A DNA stretch of 14,406 nucleotides from Phycisphaerales bacterium (GCA_011057845.1 DSDB01000183.1:1-14406); one strand, 5' to 3'. Counted from the stretch's first letter, positions 6,821 through 14,406 are shown. A program made the numbers and translations. The notes: generated by a model not told the origin, from the sequence alone.

Positions 6821-8131
6821 TTACACCTTCTCATCGTCCACGAGCATGAAGCGAATCTCCGCCTCGGCCGCCACGGCCTCGCCCACCAGCGCCCGGCACT
6901 TGCAGTGCGCCGTGCGCTTGCGAAGCCGGACCGTCTCGGCCGTCAGAATCAACTGGTCCCCCGGGACCACGGCCTTGCGGAGCTTCACGTCGTCCATGCT
7001 CAACAACACCGCCAGCTTGCCCGTGTGCTCCAGGCGCTGAGCGAACAACAATCCCGACACCTGCGCCATCGCCTCCACAATCAACACCCCCGGCATGATC
7101 GGGGTGCCGGGGAAATGTCCCTGGAAGAACTGCTCGTTGAACGTCACGTTCTTGATCGCCTTGATGCGGGCGTCCCCGTCGATCTCGATGACCTTGTCGA
7201 CGAGCAGGAACGGGTAGCGATGCGGCAGAATCTTCTGTATCCGCCGGATGTCGAGCACCGCGTCGGTGCCGTATTTAGCGATGCGCTCCTGCTGCTGCGC
7301 CGCGTCGTACAGCCGGCGGGCCAGCTCCTGATTGAGCGAGTGTCCGCTGCGATAGGCCACGACCCGGCCCCGCAGCGCCCGGCCCACGAGCGTGAGGTCC
7401 CCGATGAGGTCCACGATCTTGTGCCGCACGCACTCGTTCGGGAAACGATACGTGTTCTTGATGGGCCCGTCCGAGTCGATCACGAGGATGTCCCTCGGGC
7501 TCAGATGGGTCCCCATGCCGCGCGCCCGGAACTGCTTGGCCTCGGCCTCCAGCAGGAAGGTCCGCGCCGGGGCCAACTGGCGCTCGAACGTGTCGGGGGC
7601 CAGCCGGTACGTGTAAATCTGGCGGCCGATGCCCGTGTGGCCGCCGTAGTCCAGGTCATACGTGATCGTCAGGCCGTCGCCATCGTAGGGCAGCGCGTAG
7701 ATCGAGGCGTCGCCGCTGGTGATGCTGATAGGCTCGGTGATGGTGAACTCCCGCCGGTTGGCCGGCTGTTCCACGACACCGGCCCGCCTGAGGGTCTTGA
7801 GGAACTCGGCGCTGCTGCAATCCGGCGCCGGCAGTTCCGCCCCCTCGACCTCGATGGTCAGATTGTCGATCTCCATCGCGCTGACGGCCGCCAGACAGTG
7901 CTCCACCGTCTCGATGCTCACCGCCCCCCGCCGGATTGTCGTCCGGCGGCTGCGCTCGCCCACATTGGGCGCCACGGCGCTGATCCGCACCGGCTCCGGC
8001 ACATCCGTCCGGATGAAGACAATCCCGCTGTCGGGCGGCGCCGGGCGGAAGACCACCTTCGCCTCCTTGCCGCTGAACAGCCCCTTGCCGGCGACCTTAC
8101 ACTCGCTTTTTATCGTTTTCTGCAGCTTCAA
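6821..8131 (-). CDS. lpxC/fabZ: Bifunctional LpxC deacetylase / FabZ 3-hydroxyacyl-ACP dehydratase fusion
   Basis: This 436-residue protein joins two enzymes. Residues 1-~285 are LpxC, the zinc enzyme that removes the acetyl group from UDP-3-O-acyl-GlcNAc, the committed step of lipid A synthesis. Zinc ligands H78 (TVEH), H237 and D241 (RHKIVDLIGD) are present, with E77 as base and H264 in SGHSLN. Residues ~293-436 are FabZ, which dehydrates 3-hydroxyacyl-ACP in fatty acid synthesis; its LPHRYPFLLVD, H339 (GHFPG) and E353 (VEAMAQ) are intact. The start is TTG at 8131. A TAG lies three codons upstream, no in-frame ATG or GTG exists nearby, and the N-terminus MKLQKTIK aligns with LpxC. AAGAGG lies 10 nt before it. 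The first 35 bases overlap the end of lpxD. C105 replaces the Gly usual in the DGSA loop of LpxC. Such fusions are known in Bacteroidetes. Confidence 0.96.
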   Translation of the reverse strand: MKLQKTIKSECKVAGKGLFSGKEAKVVFRPAPPDSGIVFIRTDVPEPVRISAVAPNVGERSRRTTIRRGAVSIETVEHCLAAVSAMEIDNLTIEVEGAELPAPDCSSAEFLKTLRRAGVVEQPANRREFTITEPISITSGDASIYALPYDGDGLTITYDLDYGGHTGIGRQIYTYRLAPDTFERQLAPARTFLLEAEAKQFRARGMGTHLSPRDILVIDSDGPIKNTYRFPNECVRHKIVDLIGDLTLVGRALRGRVVAYRSGHSLNQELARRLYDAAQQQERIAKYGTDAVLDIRRIQKILPHRYPFLLVDKVIEIDGDARIKAIKNVTFNEQFFQGHFPGTPIMPGVLIVEAMAQVSGLLFAQRLEHTGKLAVLLSMDDVKLRKAVVPGDQLILTAETVRLRKRTAHCKCRALVGEAVAAEAEIRFMLVDDEKV

Positions 8132-9143
8132 GCTGTTCTAGCCTCTTGCTCAGCGACTTGACCTTCTCAACCAGCTTCGGCAGATTCCGCGTATGAACTA
8201 TGACCCGGCGAGCCAAACTGTACTCCAGGGCGGGGACACCCATCACGACTTCCCCCGGCGATACATGATTCATCACGCCGGCCTTGGCCGTCAGGGTCGC
8301 CCTCGACCCGATCTCCAGGTTGTCCGCCATGCCGACCTGGCCGGCAATCACCACCCCGTCGCCGATCCGGCAACTGCCCGATATGCCCGCCAGGGCCGCC
8401 ACCAGACAGCACTTGCCGATCACCACGTTGTGGGCCACCTGCACCAGATTGTCGATCTTCGTGCCGGCCCCCACTATCGTATTGCCGAATTTCGCCCTGT
8501 CAACGCAGCAGTTGGCCCCCAGCTCCACGTAGTCCTCGATCACCACCCCGCCGTTGTGCGGCACCAGCCGGTGCGCCCCGTCGATGAACGAATAGCCAAA
8601 GCCGGTCGCCCCGATGGTGCTGTTGGCGTGGATAATCACGTGGCTGCCGATTTGGCAGTTGTGATAGACCACCACGTTCGCATCGAGCCGGCTGTGCGAG
8701 CCGACCGTCGAGTTCTCGCCGATCGAGCAGCCCGATCCGATCACCGTCCCATCGCCAATCCGCACGTTGTCGGCCAGCACCGCGTTCGCCCCGATAGAGA
8801 CCCCCTGGCCCAACAGCACCGATTGGCCCAGCTTTGCGCTGGGGTCCACGCCCGGCGCTGGGGCCTTGAGAATTGGGGCAAAGAGCCGCAGCGCCTCGAT
8901 CAGGGCCGCGTTCACGTCGCCGACCACGATCTGCGGCTTGTCGAGGGCCTCCACCGGCGTGGCCACAATCACGGCCGCCGCCTGCGAAGCCCCGAGGGCC
9001 TCGCGGTGCTTCTCGTTATTGTAGAACGTCACATCCGTGGGCCTGGCCGAGACCAGCGGCCCTACTGCCGTGACGACGGCCCGGCCGGATCCGACCAGCT
9101 CGCCGTCCAGCTTCTTCGCCAACTGTTCAATCGTCAATTCCAT
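8097..9143 (-). CDS. lpxD: UDP-3-O-acylglucosamine N-acyltransferase
   Basis: LpxD adds the second 3-hydroxyacyl chain, to the 2-amino group, giving UDP-2,3-diacylglucosamine. From the chosen start the protein has 348 residues: an N-terminal uridine-binding domain (1-~95), a hexapeptide-repeat beta-helix (~100-300), and a C-terminal helix (~322-345) that can form a trimer bundle. H238 in QVAHNVVIG matches catalytic H239 of E. coli, and GATGFGY (178-184) is conserved. The start at 9143 gives MELTIEQLAKKL, which aligns with the family start, and has a GGGG tract about 8 nt upstream. ATG 9149 adds two residues. An ATG at 9185 would overlap the ompH end and add 14 unaligned residues, so I did not use it. 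Its 3' end overlaps lpxC-fabZ by 35 bp in another frame. Confidence 0.96.
   Translation of the reverse strand: MELTIEQLAKKLDGELVGSGRAVVTAVGPLVSARPTDVTFYNNEKHREALGASQAAAVIVATPVEALDKPQIVVGDVNAALIEALRLFAPILKAPAPGVDPSAKLGQSVLLGQGVSIGANAVLADNVRIGDGTVIGSGCSIGENSTVGSHSRLDANVVVYHNCQIGSHVIIHANSTIGATGFGYSFIDGAHRLVPHNGGVVIEDYVELGANCCVDRAKFGNTIVGAGTKIDNLVQVAHNVVIGKCCLVAALAGISGSCRIGDGVVIAGQVGMADNLEIGSRATLTAKAGVMNHVSPGEVVMGVPALEYSLARRVIVHTRNLPKLVEKVKSLSKRLEQLEAAENDKKRV
8142..8147 (-). promoter_or_regulatory. Ribosome binding site supporting the TTG start of lpxC-fabZ
   Basis: AAGAGG on the minus strand lies inside the lpxD coding sequence, 10 nt before the TTG at 8131. It is the only SD-like element near this start and lets ribosomes re-initiate before lpxD ends, which fits translational coupling. 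Confidence 0.45.
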
Positions 9144-9174
9144 TGCCATTGCCCCGGCCGCCGCGCGGCCCAAC

Positions 9175-9759
9175 TTACTTCGCATCCAGCCGCTTGACGA
9201 TCTCCGGCGTCAGATCGACCCTGCCCTTGGCGTAGAGCAGCTTGTTCGTGCGAAGCGCCATCATCAGTTCCTCCGAGCTCTGCATCGGGAACTCCGCCTC
9301 ATCCCCTTCCAGGATCAGGTCGAAACCCCGCTCCGCGGCCAACTCCTTGATAATCTGAAGAATCTCCTTATACAAGTCCTCCGTCCAGCGATGGTCCTTC
9401 GTCAGCCGCTCCTGGCTGGCCAACTGCTCCCGGACCTGGATGTCCGCCTGCTTGGCCAGCAGCTCCTTCAGATGGTTGATATAGTCCATGGTCCCGGGCT
9501 TCAGCGCCATCAGCCCGGCCTGCAAAGCGCTTTCCTCCTTGCGAAGCTGATTCAGCTCGTTCTCGGCCTTCGACTGTTCGGCGAGGACCTGCGCGCGGTA
9601 CCTGGCGTTGCGCTGGCAGTCCCGCAACACTCGCCGAACGCTCACCGTCCCGACTTTCAGCACCGGCGACGGCGACGCGGCCGCCTGGGTGTACTCGTAT
9701 CCAACCGTCAAAGCCAACGCCAACGCGGCACAACAAACCAGCATGGTCCTGAAACGCAT
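9175..9759 (-). CDS. ompH: OmpH/Skp family periplasmic chaperone
   Basis: Skp-type proteins are trimeric periplasmic chaperones that hold unfolded outer membrane proteins on their way to the Bam complex. This copy has 194 residues. An N-terminal signal peptide (MRFRTMLVCC, then an Ala/Leu-rich core) is probably cut near residues 25-28. VGTVSVRRVL (36-45) is the usual first strand of the body, residues ~55-145 form the charged coiled-coil arms, and FDLILEGDE (146-154) is the returning strand typical of the family. AAAGGA at 9766-9771 lies 6 nt before ATG 9759, which decides this start; ATG 9762 and a GTG at 9774 are possible but less well spaced. It sits between bamA and lpxD, the classic place for this gene. 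Confidence 0.9.
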   Translation of the reverse strand: MRFRTMLVCCAALALALTVGYEYTQAAASPSPVLKVGTVSVRRVLRDCQRNARYRAQVLAEQSKAENELNQLRKEESALQAGLMALKPGTMDYINHLKELLAKQADIQVREQLASQERLTKDHRWTEDLYKEILQIIKELAAERGFDLILEGDEAEFPMQSSEELMMALRTNKLLYAKGRVDLTPEIVKRLDAK

Positions 9760-9844
9760 CATTGTTCCTTTCACATCACAAGAGCACCCGATCCGGTCGC
9801 CGGGCGGACATCCACCGGCGCCACCGGATGCTCAGAATCGCCTG

Positions 9845-12025
9845 TCAGAATAACCCGCCTGCCGAGAAACTGAACACCTCCGTCTTGTCCTCGCCGTCCT
9901 TCATCATCGGAACCGCCAGCGAGAAACGCATCGGAACCGGTCCAAACCACTGCGGAATCATGATCTGGATGCCGGTGCCGACACCAGCCCGGATCCCGCC
10001 GCTGTCGATCCAGCCGGCGTCGATGAACAGCAGCCACGACAGGCTGTCGCCCACCACCGGCACCGCCAGTTCCGTGCCGGCGATGGCGATCCACTCGCTG
10101 CCGATGGGGTCCTTGCGCTTGGGAATCCGCGGCGGCAACACGTTCGTCTGCAAGCCGCGAGGGCTCACGCCGCGATACTTGAAGCCCCGAATCCCATAGG
10201 CGCCGGTTCCACCGGCATAGAACCGTTCGAACGGCGGCGCCTCGCCGACCGCCATACCGCCCAGAAACTTGGTCGCCAGGACCGTCTTGCGATCCGCCAG
10301 GTCCGTCGCCAGCGTGTGATACCACGCATATTGTCCAGTCAGCAGGCCGAAATTGTGGTCGCCGGTGACCTGCTCGTAAGCCAGGCCGTACACCCGGCCG
10401 GTGGCCGGCTCCCACTCGTCGTCCACCAGATACCGCGTCATGCCCAATCGCACCCCGACCAGGGCGTTATCCCCGGAGACCCTGCGAATCTCCCGCGGGG
10501 CGTCGCGGTCCAGGCTGCTGATCTCCACGGTCTCGCCGCGAAGGCCCAGGCTCGGACGCCATTTGTTCTTGAGCCGCTGTTCGATAACCACCATCCCCTT
10601 GAGCCGGCCCTCGTCGTGGCTCTCGCGGTAGCGCTCGAAGCTCATGCCCGACAGGTCGAATGAGGTCGGCTTGTCCTGCATGTACGGCTCGGTGTAGTTG
10701 AACGAGTACTGGCTGACCTCCGTCCCCGGCTCCAGCGATATCCGCAGCGTCTGGCCGCCGCCCCGGAAGCTCTTGAGCGAGATGAACTCCTCAAAGCTCT
10801 CGGGCCAATCCGTGATGTCGAAGTTCCGCTGCTGGTAGATCAGCCGGCCGATGAAACCGCTGTCGCTGCTTACGCCGATGCCCGGCATCACCATCCCCGT
10901 CAGCCCCTCCTTGACATCAACTTGCGCGTCCTTCTGGCCCGGCTGATTGCTGTCCATCGGACGGATCCTCGCCTCGTCGGCCAGCATCTGCCGGCGAATC
11001 CGCTTCTCCAGGCTGCCGCCCCCGGACAGCGGCGCGATGTCCGCATTGTACAGCTCGCCCGGAGTGAAATCGTATTCGTCCAGGATGTGGCGCACCACCT
11101 TGTCCTGGGTATCCGCATTGCCCGTCACGTCGACGCGCCCTATCCGGAACTGCTCGCCCGGCTCCAGGCGGTACTTCACGTCCACCACGTTGGCCTGCTG
11201 CCCCTGCTCCATCACGTGCCAGGGGGTCTGATCCACCTGGGCGTTGATGTAGCCCCGCTCGCGGAACATCTTCCTGAGCCGATCCGCGTGCTCGTCGGCC
11301 TTGGTCTTCCAGTAGGGCCTGCCGGGCTCCAGTTCCAGGCCCTCGTTGAGCCGGTCCTTCAGTTCCGCCTCGCGCACCGTATCGGCGCCCTCAAACAGCA
11401 CATCACGAACGTGGTAGATCGGCCCTTCTTCGATGTGAAAGACAATGTGCTCATCCCCCTCGGCCCGGATCTCGTGGTTCAGATAGCCCCGATCCGCGTA
11501 GATGCTCTGGAGCTTCAACAGGTCGCCATCCACCGTATCCTGGTTGTAGTACGACGCCATCACGCCCCACTTGCGGGTCTTCGTCGTCAGAACCTTCTGG
11601 AGCGCGCCGCTTTTGATGCCCTTATTGCCGACAAATTTCACGCTCTTGACGCGGACCCGGGCCCCCTCCACGATCCGGTAGCGCACGTGAATCTGGTTCT
11701 CCTGGGTCGCGTCCATGGACATCTCGACCTCGGTGCGGGGGAACCCCTTCGTGCGGTAATGCTCTTTGATGGAGCGGCGGCCCAGTTCGGCCAGCACCTC
11801 ATCCAGGTAGTCGCCCACCCTGAATCCCAGCCGTTGCTTGAGCTCCTTTTCCTTGAGCTTCTTGTTGCCTTCGAACGCAATCGACCTGACGACCTTCTGG
11901 CCCGGACGCTCCAGTTGCAGGGCCGCGGCCTCGCCGCTTTCGGTCTCCCCCGGCGCACAGCCGTGCCCCGACAGCATCGCCGCGGCGACCGCAACCAGCC
12001 CTATCCATATCCAGGTCTTTGTCAT
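9845..12025 (-). CDS. bamA: Outer membrane protein assembly factor BamA
   Basis: BamA is the central beta-barrel of the complex that inserts proteins into the outer membrane. The 726-residue protein has a signal sequence (1-~22), then four recognisable POTRA domains beginning near residues 45, 124, 204 and 292, and a C-terminal barrel from about 376. IRGF at 612-615 is the loop-6 motif of Omp85 proteins, and the chain ends in phenylalanine, as in a beta-signal. E. coli has five POTRA domains. The last one here is odd: after GELYN (323-327) it lacks the usual Gly-Tyr turn and has a polar stretch to 374. A cysteine follows the signal core (SGHGC, C23) but the residue at -3 is Gly, so it is not a canonical lipobox. 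The SD GAGG overlaps the dnaB stop, 13 nt upstream, which suggests coupling. Confidence 0.96.
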   Translation of the reverse strand: MTKTWIWIGLVAVAAAMLSGHGCAPGETESGEAAALQLERPGQKVVRSIAFEGNKKLKEKELKQRLGFRVGDYLDEVLAELGRRSIKEHYRTKGFPRTEVEMSMDATQENQIHVRYRIVEGARVRVKSVKFVGNKGIKSGALQKVLTTKTRKWGVMASYYNQDTVDGDLLKLQSIYADRGYLNHEIRAEGDEHIVFHIEEGPIYHVRDVLFEGADTVREAELKDRLNEGLELEPGRPYWKTKADEHADRLRKMFRERGYINAQVDQTPWHVMEQGQQANVVDVKYRLEPGEQFRIGRVDVTGNADTQDKVVRHILDEYDFTPGELYNADIAPLSGGGSLEKRIRRQMLADEARIRPMDSNQPGQKDAQVDVKEGLTGMVMPGIGVSSDSGFIGRLIYQQRNFDITDWPESFEEFISLKSFRGGGQTLRISLEPGTEVSQYSFNYTEPYMQDKPTSFDLSGMSFERYRESHDEGRLKGMVVIEQRLKNKWRPSLGLRGETVEISSLDRDAPREIRRVSGDNALVGVRLGMTRYLVDDEWEPATGRVYGLAYEQVTGDHNFGLLTGQYAWYHTLATDLADRKTVLATKFLGGMAVGEAPPFERFYAGGTGAYGIRGFKYRGVSPRGLQTNVLPPRIPKRKDPIGSEWIAIAGTELAVPVVGDSLSWLLFIDAGWIDSGGIRAGVGTGIQIMIPQWFGPVPMRFSLAVPMMKDGEDKTEVFSFSAGGLF

Positions 12026-12038
12026 TGCCGATCCGTCC

Positions 12039-13472
12039 TCAGAATGGCACCGATTCCTCGGGTATGTGCGACAGCGGCAGGAATTTCGCGTTCTCCCGCT
12101 GAAACAGCAGCTTCACCAGCCCCGTTGGGCCGTTGCGCTGCTTGGCGACGATGACTTCCGCAATGTTGTCCTCCTCGTACGACTCCTCGCCCTGATGGTA
12201 GTAATCCTCCCGATGCAGCAGGATCACCACGTCCGCATCCTGTTCGAGACTGCCGCTTTCGCGCAGATCGCTCATCCGCGGGCGATGCCCCTCGCGGCCC
12301 TCGGCGGCCCGGTTCAACTGGCTGAGCATCACAATCGGGATTTCCAACTCCCGCGCCAGGGCCTTGACATGACGCGAAATCGCCGTGATCTCCTGCTGGC
12401 GCGACTCCACCCGGCTCATCCCCCCGTGCATCAACTGCAGGTAGTCCACGATCACGCACTGAATGGCGAACTGGTGCTTGAGCCGGCGGGCCTTCGCCCG
12501 AAGCTCCAGCGGCGAAATCCCGGGCGTATCGTCGATGTAGATCGGCGCCTCATAGTAGGCCGAACACGCCTCCAACAGCCGGCGATAATGGTCGTCGCTA
12601 AGCATGCCCTTGCGCACCAAATCCGCTTTTACGCCGCTGCGACTGCACAAAAGCCGCTCGGCCAACTGCTGCTTGCCCATTTCCAGCGAGAAAAACGCCA
12701 CCGGCGCCCGCTCATCCACGCCCAGATGCTCGGCGATATTGAGCATGAACGCCGTCTTGCCCATGCTCGGACGGCCCGCCACGATGACCATCTCGCCCTT
12801 CTGCAGGCCGCAGGTCAACTCGTTGAGTTCGTCGAAACCCGTCGACAGCCCGGTTACGTGCGTCCCCTCCCGCTTTTCGATCAGCTCGTAGGCCTGGCTG
12901 ACGATATCTTTGATTGACAGGGCCGCGCCAGTGATTCGCTTATCCGCCACGGCGAAGATCTTCTTCTCGGCCTCATCGAGCTTCTCATCGGCCTCGCCGA
13001 CGGGGCTGTAGGCCTCTTCGAGGATCTCCCCGGCCGCGACGATCAGCTCCCGCAGCAGCGCCTTTTCCTTGACGATCCCGGCGTAATACTCCACGGAACC
13101 GGGCGACGGCACCGAATCGACCACGCGCTGGAGATACTCCACACCCCCGACCGCCTCCATCTGCTTGCGCTTCTCCAACTGGTCGCGCAGCAGCACCCCG
13201 TCGATGACCGTTCCCTTCTTCGTCTGGAACAGGTCCACCAGGGCGTCGAAGATCATCTGGTGCTCGACCCGGTAGAAGGCGTCGCGGCCGAGAATCTCCA
13301 CGACCCGACCGATGCACTGCGGGTCGATCATCATCGATCCCAGTACAGCCGCCTCAGCCGCCAGAGACTCCGGCATCCTGCGCGTCATCGAGGCCTCGGA
13401 CGCCGGGTCGTTGCCGACCCCGCCGCCCACCGGGCCCGTGTCGCTGTTGCCCTTACCGGTCCGACCAGCCAT
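12039..13472 (-). CDS. dnaB: Replicative DNA helicase DnaB
   Basis: DnaB is the hexameric helicase that unwinds DNA 5'-3' at the replication fork and recruits primase. The 477-residue protein has the N-terminal helical collar domain (~35-145), a linker helix, and a RecA-type ATPase (~205-470). Walker A GRPSMGKTA is at 233-241 with K239, SLEMG at 262-266, Walker B IVDYLQL with D343, DLRESGSLEQDAD at 402-414, and the KQRNGPTG arginine-finger region at 444-451. No intein interrupts the ATPase domain, which is a common insertion site in DnaB. The ATG at 13472 has AAGGG 8 nt upstream. It adds about 28 Gly/Ser-rich residues before MTRRMPESLAAEAAVLG, where most family members begin, so a start at M29 is possible. 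It stands 80 nt after rplI. Confidence 0.97.
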   Translation of the reverse strand: MAGRTGKGNSDTGPVGGGVGNDPASEASMTRRMPESLAAEAAVLGSMMIDPQCIGRVVEILGRDAFYRVEHQMIFDALVDLFQTKKGTVIDGVLLRDQLEKRKQMEAVGGVEYLQRVVDSVPSPGSVEYYAGIVKEKALLRELIVAAGEILEEAYSPVGEADEKLDEAEKKIFAVADKRITGAALSIKDIVSQAYELIEKREGTHVTGLSTGFDELNELTCGLQKGEMVIVAGRPSMGKTAFMLNIAEHLGVDERAPVAFFSLEMGKQQLAERLLCSRSGVKADLVRKGMLSDDHYRRLLEACSAYYEAPIYIDDTPGISPLELRAKARRLKHQFAIQCVIVDYLQLMHGGMSRVESRQQEITAISRHVKALARELEIPIVMLSQLNRAAEGREGHRPRMSDLRESGSLEQDADVVILLHREDYYHQGEESYEEDNIAEVIVAKQRNGPTGLVKLLFQRENAKFLPLSHIPEESVPF

Positions 13473-13552
13473 CCACCAATCCCTTCATGCCGAGATCGTC
13501 AACGCTTTCACCACCCGGCCGAGACCCGACGGCCACGACCCCGCGCCGCCGG

Positions 13553-14026
13553 TTACGTGCCCTCGGCCGCCTCCGGCGCCGCGGTCTCCGGAACCACCGT
13601 CACCGTTACCATCGCCGTTACATCCGCCGCAAAACGCAGGTTCACGGTGTGCGAGCCGACTTCCTTGATATGTTCGCTGAGCCGGACCACCTCGTCGGCC
13701 ACCTGGAAGCCCTGAGCCCGCAGATTCGCCGCGATCTCCTTTTCCGTTACGGACCCGAACAGATGGCCCTGCTCGTTGGCCTTGGCGGCAACAACCGCCT
13801 CGGCCCCTTCGACCGCGGCCGCGGCCACCTCCAGACGCTTGCGCTCGGCGATCCGCTCCTGCGCCCGGCGAGCCCGCTCCTCGGCGATGGCGCGAATGTT
13901 GTCCTTTGTCGCCGGCTTGGCAATCCCCTGCGGCAGCAGGTAATTCCGCGCATAGCCGGCCTTGACCTCCACCACGTCGCCCAGATACCCCAGCTTATTA
14001 ACATCTTCGCAAAGCAAAACCTTCAT
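13553..14026 (-). CDS. rplI: Large ribosomal subunit protein bL9
   Basis: bL9 binds 23S rRNA and helps keep the reading frame. The 157-residue protein has the N-terminal domain MKVLLCEDVNKLGYLGD with GYARNYLLPQGIA (24-36), a long charged connecting helix (~42-75), and the C-terminal domain with LFGSVTEKEI (89-98). It ends in an acidic Ala/Pro tail of about ten residues that makes it slightly longer than the usual 148-150. The ATG at 14026 has GAGGTG about 6 nt upstream. It follows rpsR by 54 nt, the normal bacterial order. Confidence 0.98.
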   Translation of the reverse strand: MKVLLCEDVNKLGYLGDVVEVKAGYARNYLLPQGIAKPATKDNIRAIAEERARRAQERIAERKRLEVAAAAVEGAEAVVAAKANEQGHLFGSVTEKEIAANLRAQGFQVADEVVRLSEHIKEVGSHTVNLRFAADVTAMVTVTVVPETAAPEAAEGT

Positions 14027-14080
14027 ATCCTACACCTCAAAGAAACCGTCCGAAACGCGCCCGAAGGCCCGCATCGATCA

Positions 14081-14344
14081 TCATGCCGTAAACGGAAGCA
14101 GCGCCATGAACCGCGCCCGTTTGATCGCGAGCTTGGCCTTTCGCTGGCAACCGGCGCAATTGCCGCTGCGCTTGCGGGAATAAATCTTGCCCCGGTTGGT
14201 CAGCAGCTTCGCCAACGTCTCGATGTCCTTGTAATCCACGTAGTCCACGCCGCGCCGACAGAACCGGCATTGCGTCTGCTCGCGCGTTCCGGTGAAACTG
14301 GTCTTGCGCCGTTTCTTGTTCTGGCTGATATTTCGTCGTGCCAT
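14081..14344 (-). CDS. rpsR: Small ribosomal subunit protein bS18, four-cysteine form
   Basis: bS18 sits on the 30S platform next to bS6. The 87-residue protein has the conserved core DYKDIETLAKLLTNRGKI and ends IKRARFMALLPFTA. Two CxxC pairs, C26/C29 and C63/C66, are present; E. coli bS18 lacks them, so this is a probable zinc-binding (C+) version. A basic N-terminal stretch (NKKRRK) extends it beyond the 75 residues of E. coli. The ATG at 14342-14344 has AGGT about 6 nt upstream. The 62 bases upstream to the window edge hold no recognisable end of ssb or rpsF, the usual upstream neighbours. Confidence 0.98.
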   Translation of the reverse strand: MARRNISQNKKRRKTSFTGTREQTQCRFCRRGVDYVDYKDIETLAKLLTNRGKIYSRKRSGNCAGCQRKAKLAIKRARFMALLPFTA

Positions 14345-14406
14345 ATTCTACCTGTCTGCTCCTATCTTGACTATCCTGCTTTGAAAAACATCCCGCCAAC
14401 GCAGCT

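Noticed and set aside
5972..8161. Long plus-strand open frame opposite lpxA and lpxC-fabZ
   Set aside because: It is antisense to two strongly supported enzymes, and its His/Arg/Asp-rich translation shows no family motif.
10922..12154. Plus-strand open frame opposite bamA
   Set aside because: Same reason: a compositional shadow of bamA with no coherent protein features.
14345..14406. Tail of ssb or rpsF upstream of rpsR
   Set aside because: The three minus-strand frames give short peptides without the acidic DDIPF-type tip of SSB or any bS6 feature, so the upstream gene cannot be named from this window.

Overview
This window is GC-rich bacterial chromosome from a didermic bacterium: it encodes outer membrane assembly (BamA, OmpH/Skp) and the first steps of lipid A synthesis. 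A natural LpxC-FabZ fusion, the run bS18 - bL9 - DnaB - BamA - OmpH - LpxD - LpxC/FabZ - LpxA, and the general character of the proteins suggest a Planctomycetota lineage, probably Phycisphaerae-like. This taxonomic call is an inference from gene content, not a search result. No rRNA, tRNA, CRISPR array, insertion sequence or prophage was seen.

Left part (1-4804): uvrA (minus strand, C-terminus cut off by the window edge) is divergent from a plus-strand pair, a Fic-domain protein and endonuclease V (nfi). The 261-bp divergent spacer (2436-2696) is AT-rich; I counted 43 G/C in the 140 bases 2561-2700. It carries six copies of a TACTAA-type half-site, arranged as inverted repeats and one composite direct repeat, over a good sigma70-like promoter facing fic. 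This is the most unusual non-coding signal in the window and looks like an operator array. fic and nfi are close together and probably co-transcribed, so a regulated nucleotidyltransferase-type protein sits between two DNA repair genes.

Right part (4806-14344, all minus strand): read in transcription order, rpsR, rplI, dnaB, bamA, ompH, lpxD, lpxC-fabZ, lpxA, then after a 155-bp gap a Gfo/Idh/MocA oxidoreductase. Spacings inside the run are short (about 13-90 nt), and lpxD and lpxC-fabZ overlap by 35 bp with a TTG start, which suggests one long envelope operon behind ribosomal and replication genes. BamA and OmpH build the outer membrane protein layer. LpxA, LpxC and LpxD make UDP-2,3-diacylglucosamine, while FabZ supplies unsaturated acyl-ACP to fatty acid synthesis from the same hydroxyacyl-ACP pool. 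The oxidoreductase lies where GnnA-like or lipid A-associated Gfo/Idh proteins are found in other bacteria. It ends one base from nfi in a convergent arrangement.

Nothing here is a clear new defence or mobile system. The points most worth following are the fic operator array, the lpxD/lpxC-fabZ overlap and fusion, and the GnnA-like gene without a visible GnnB partner.
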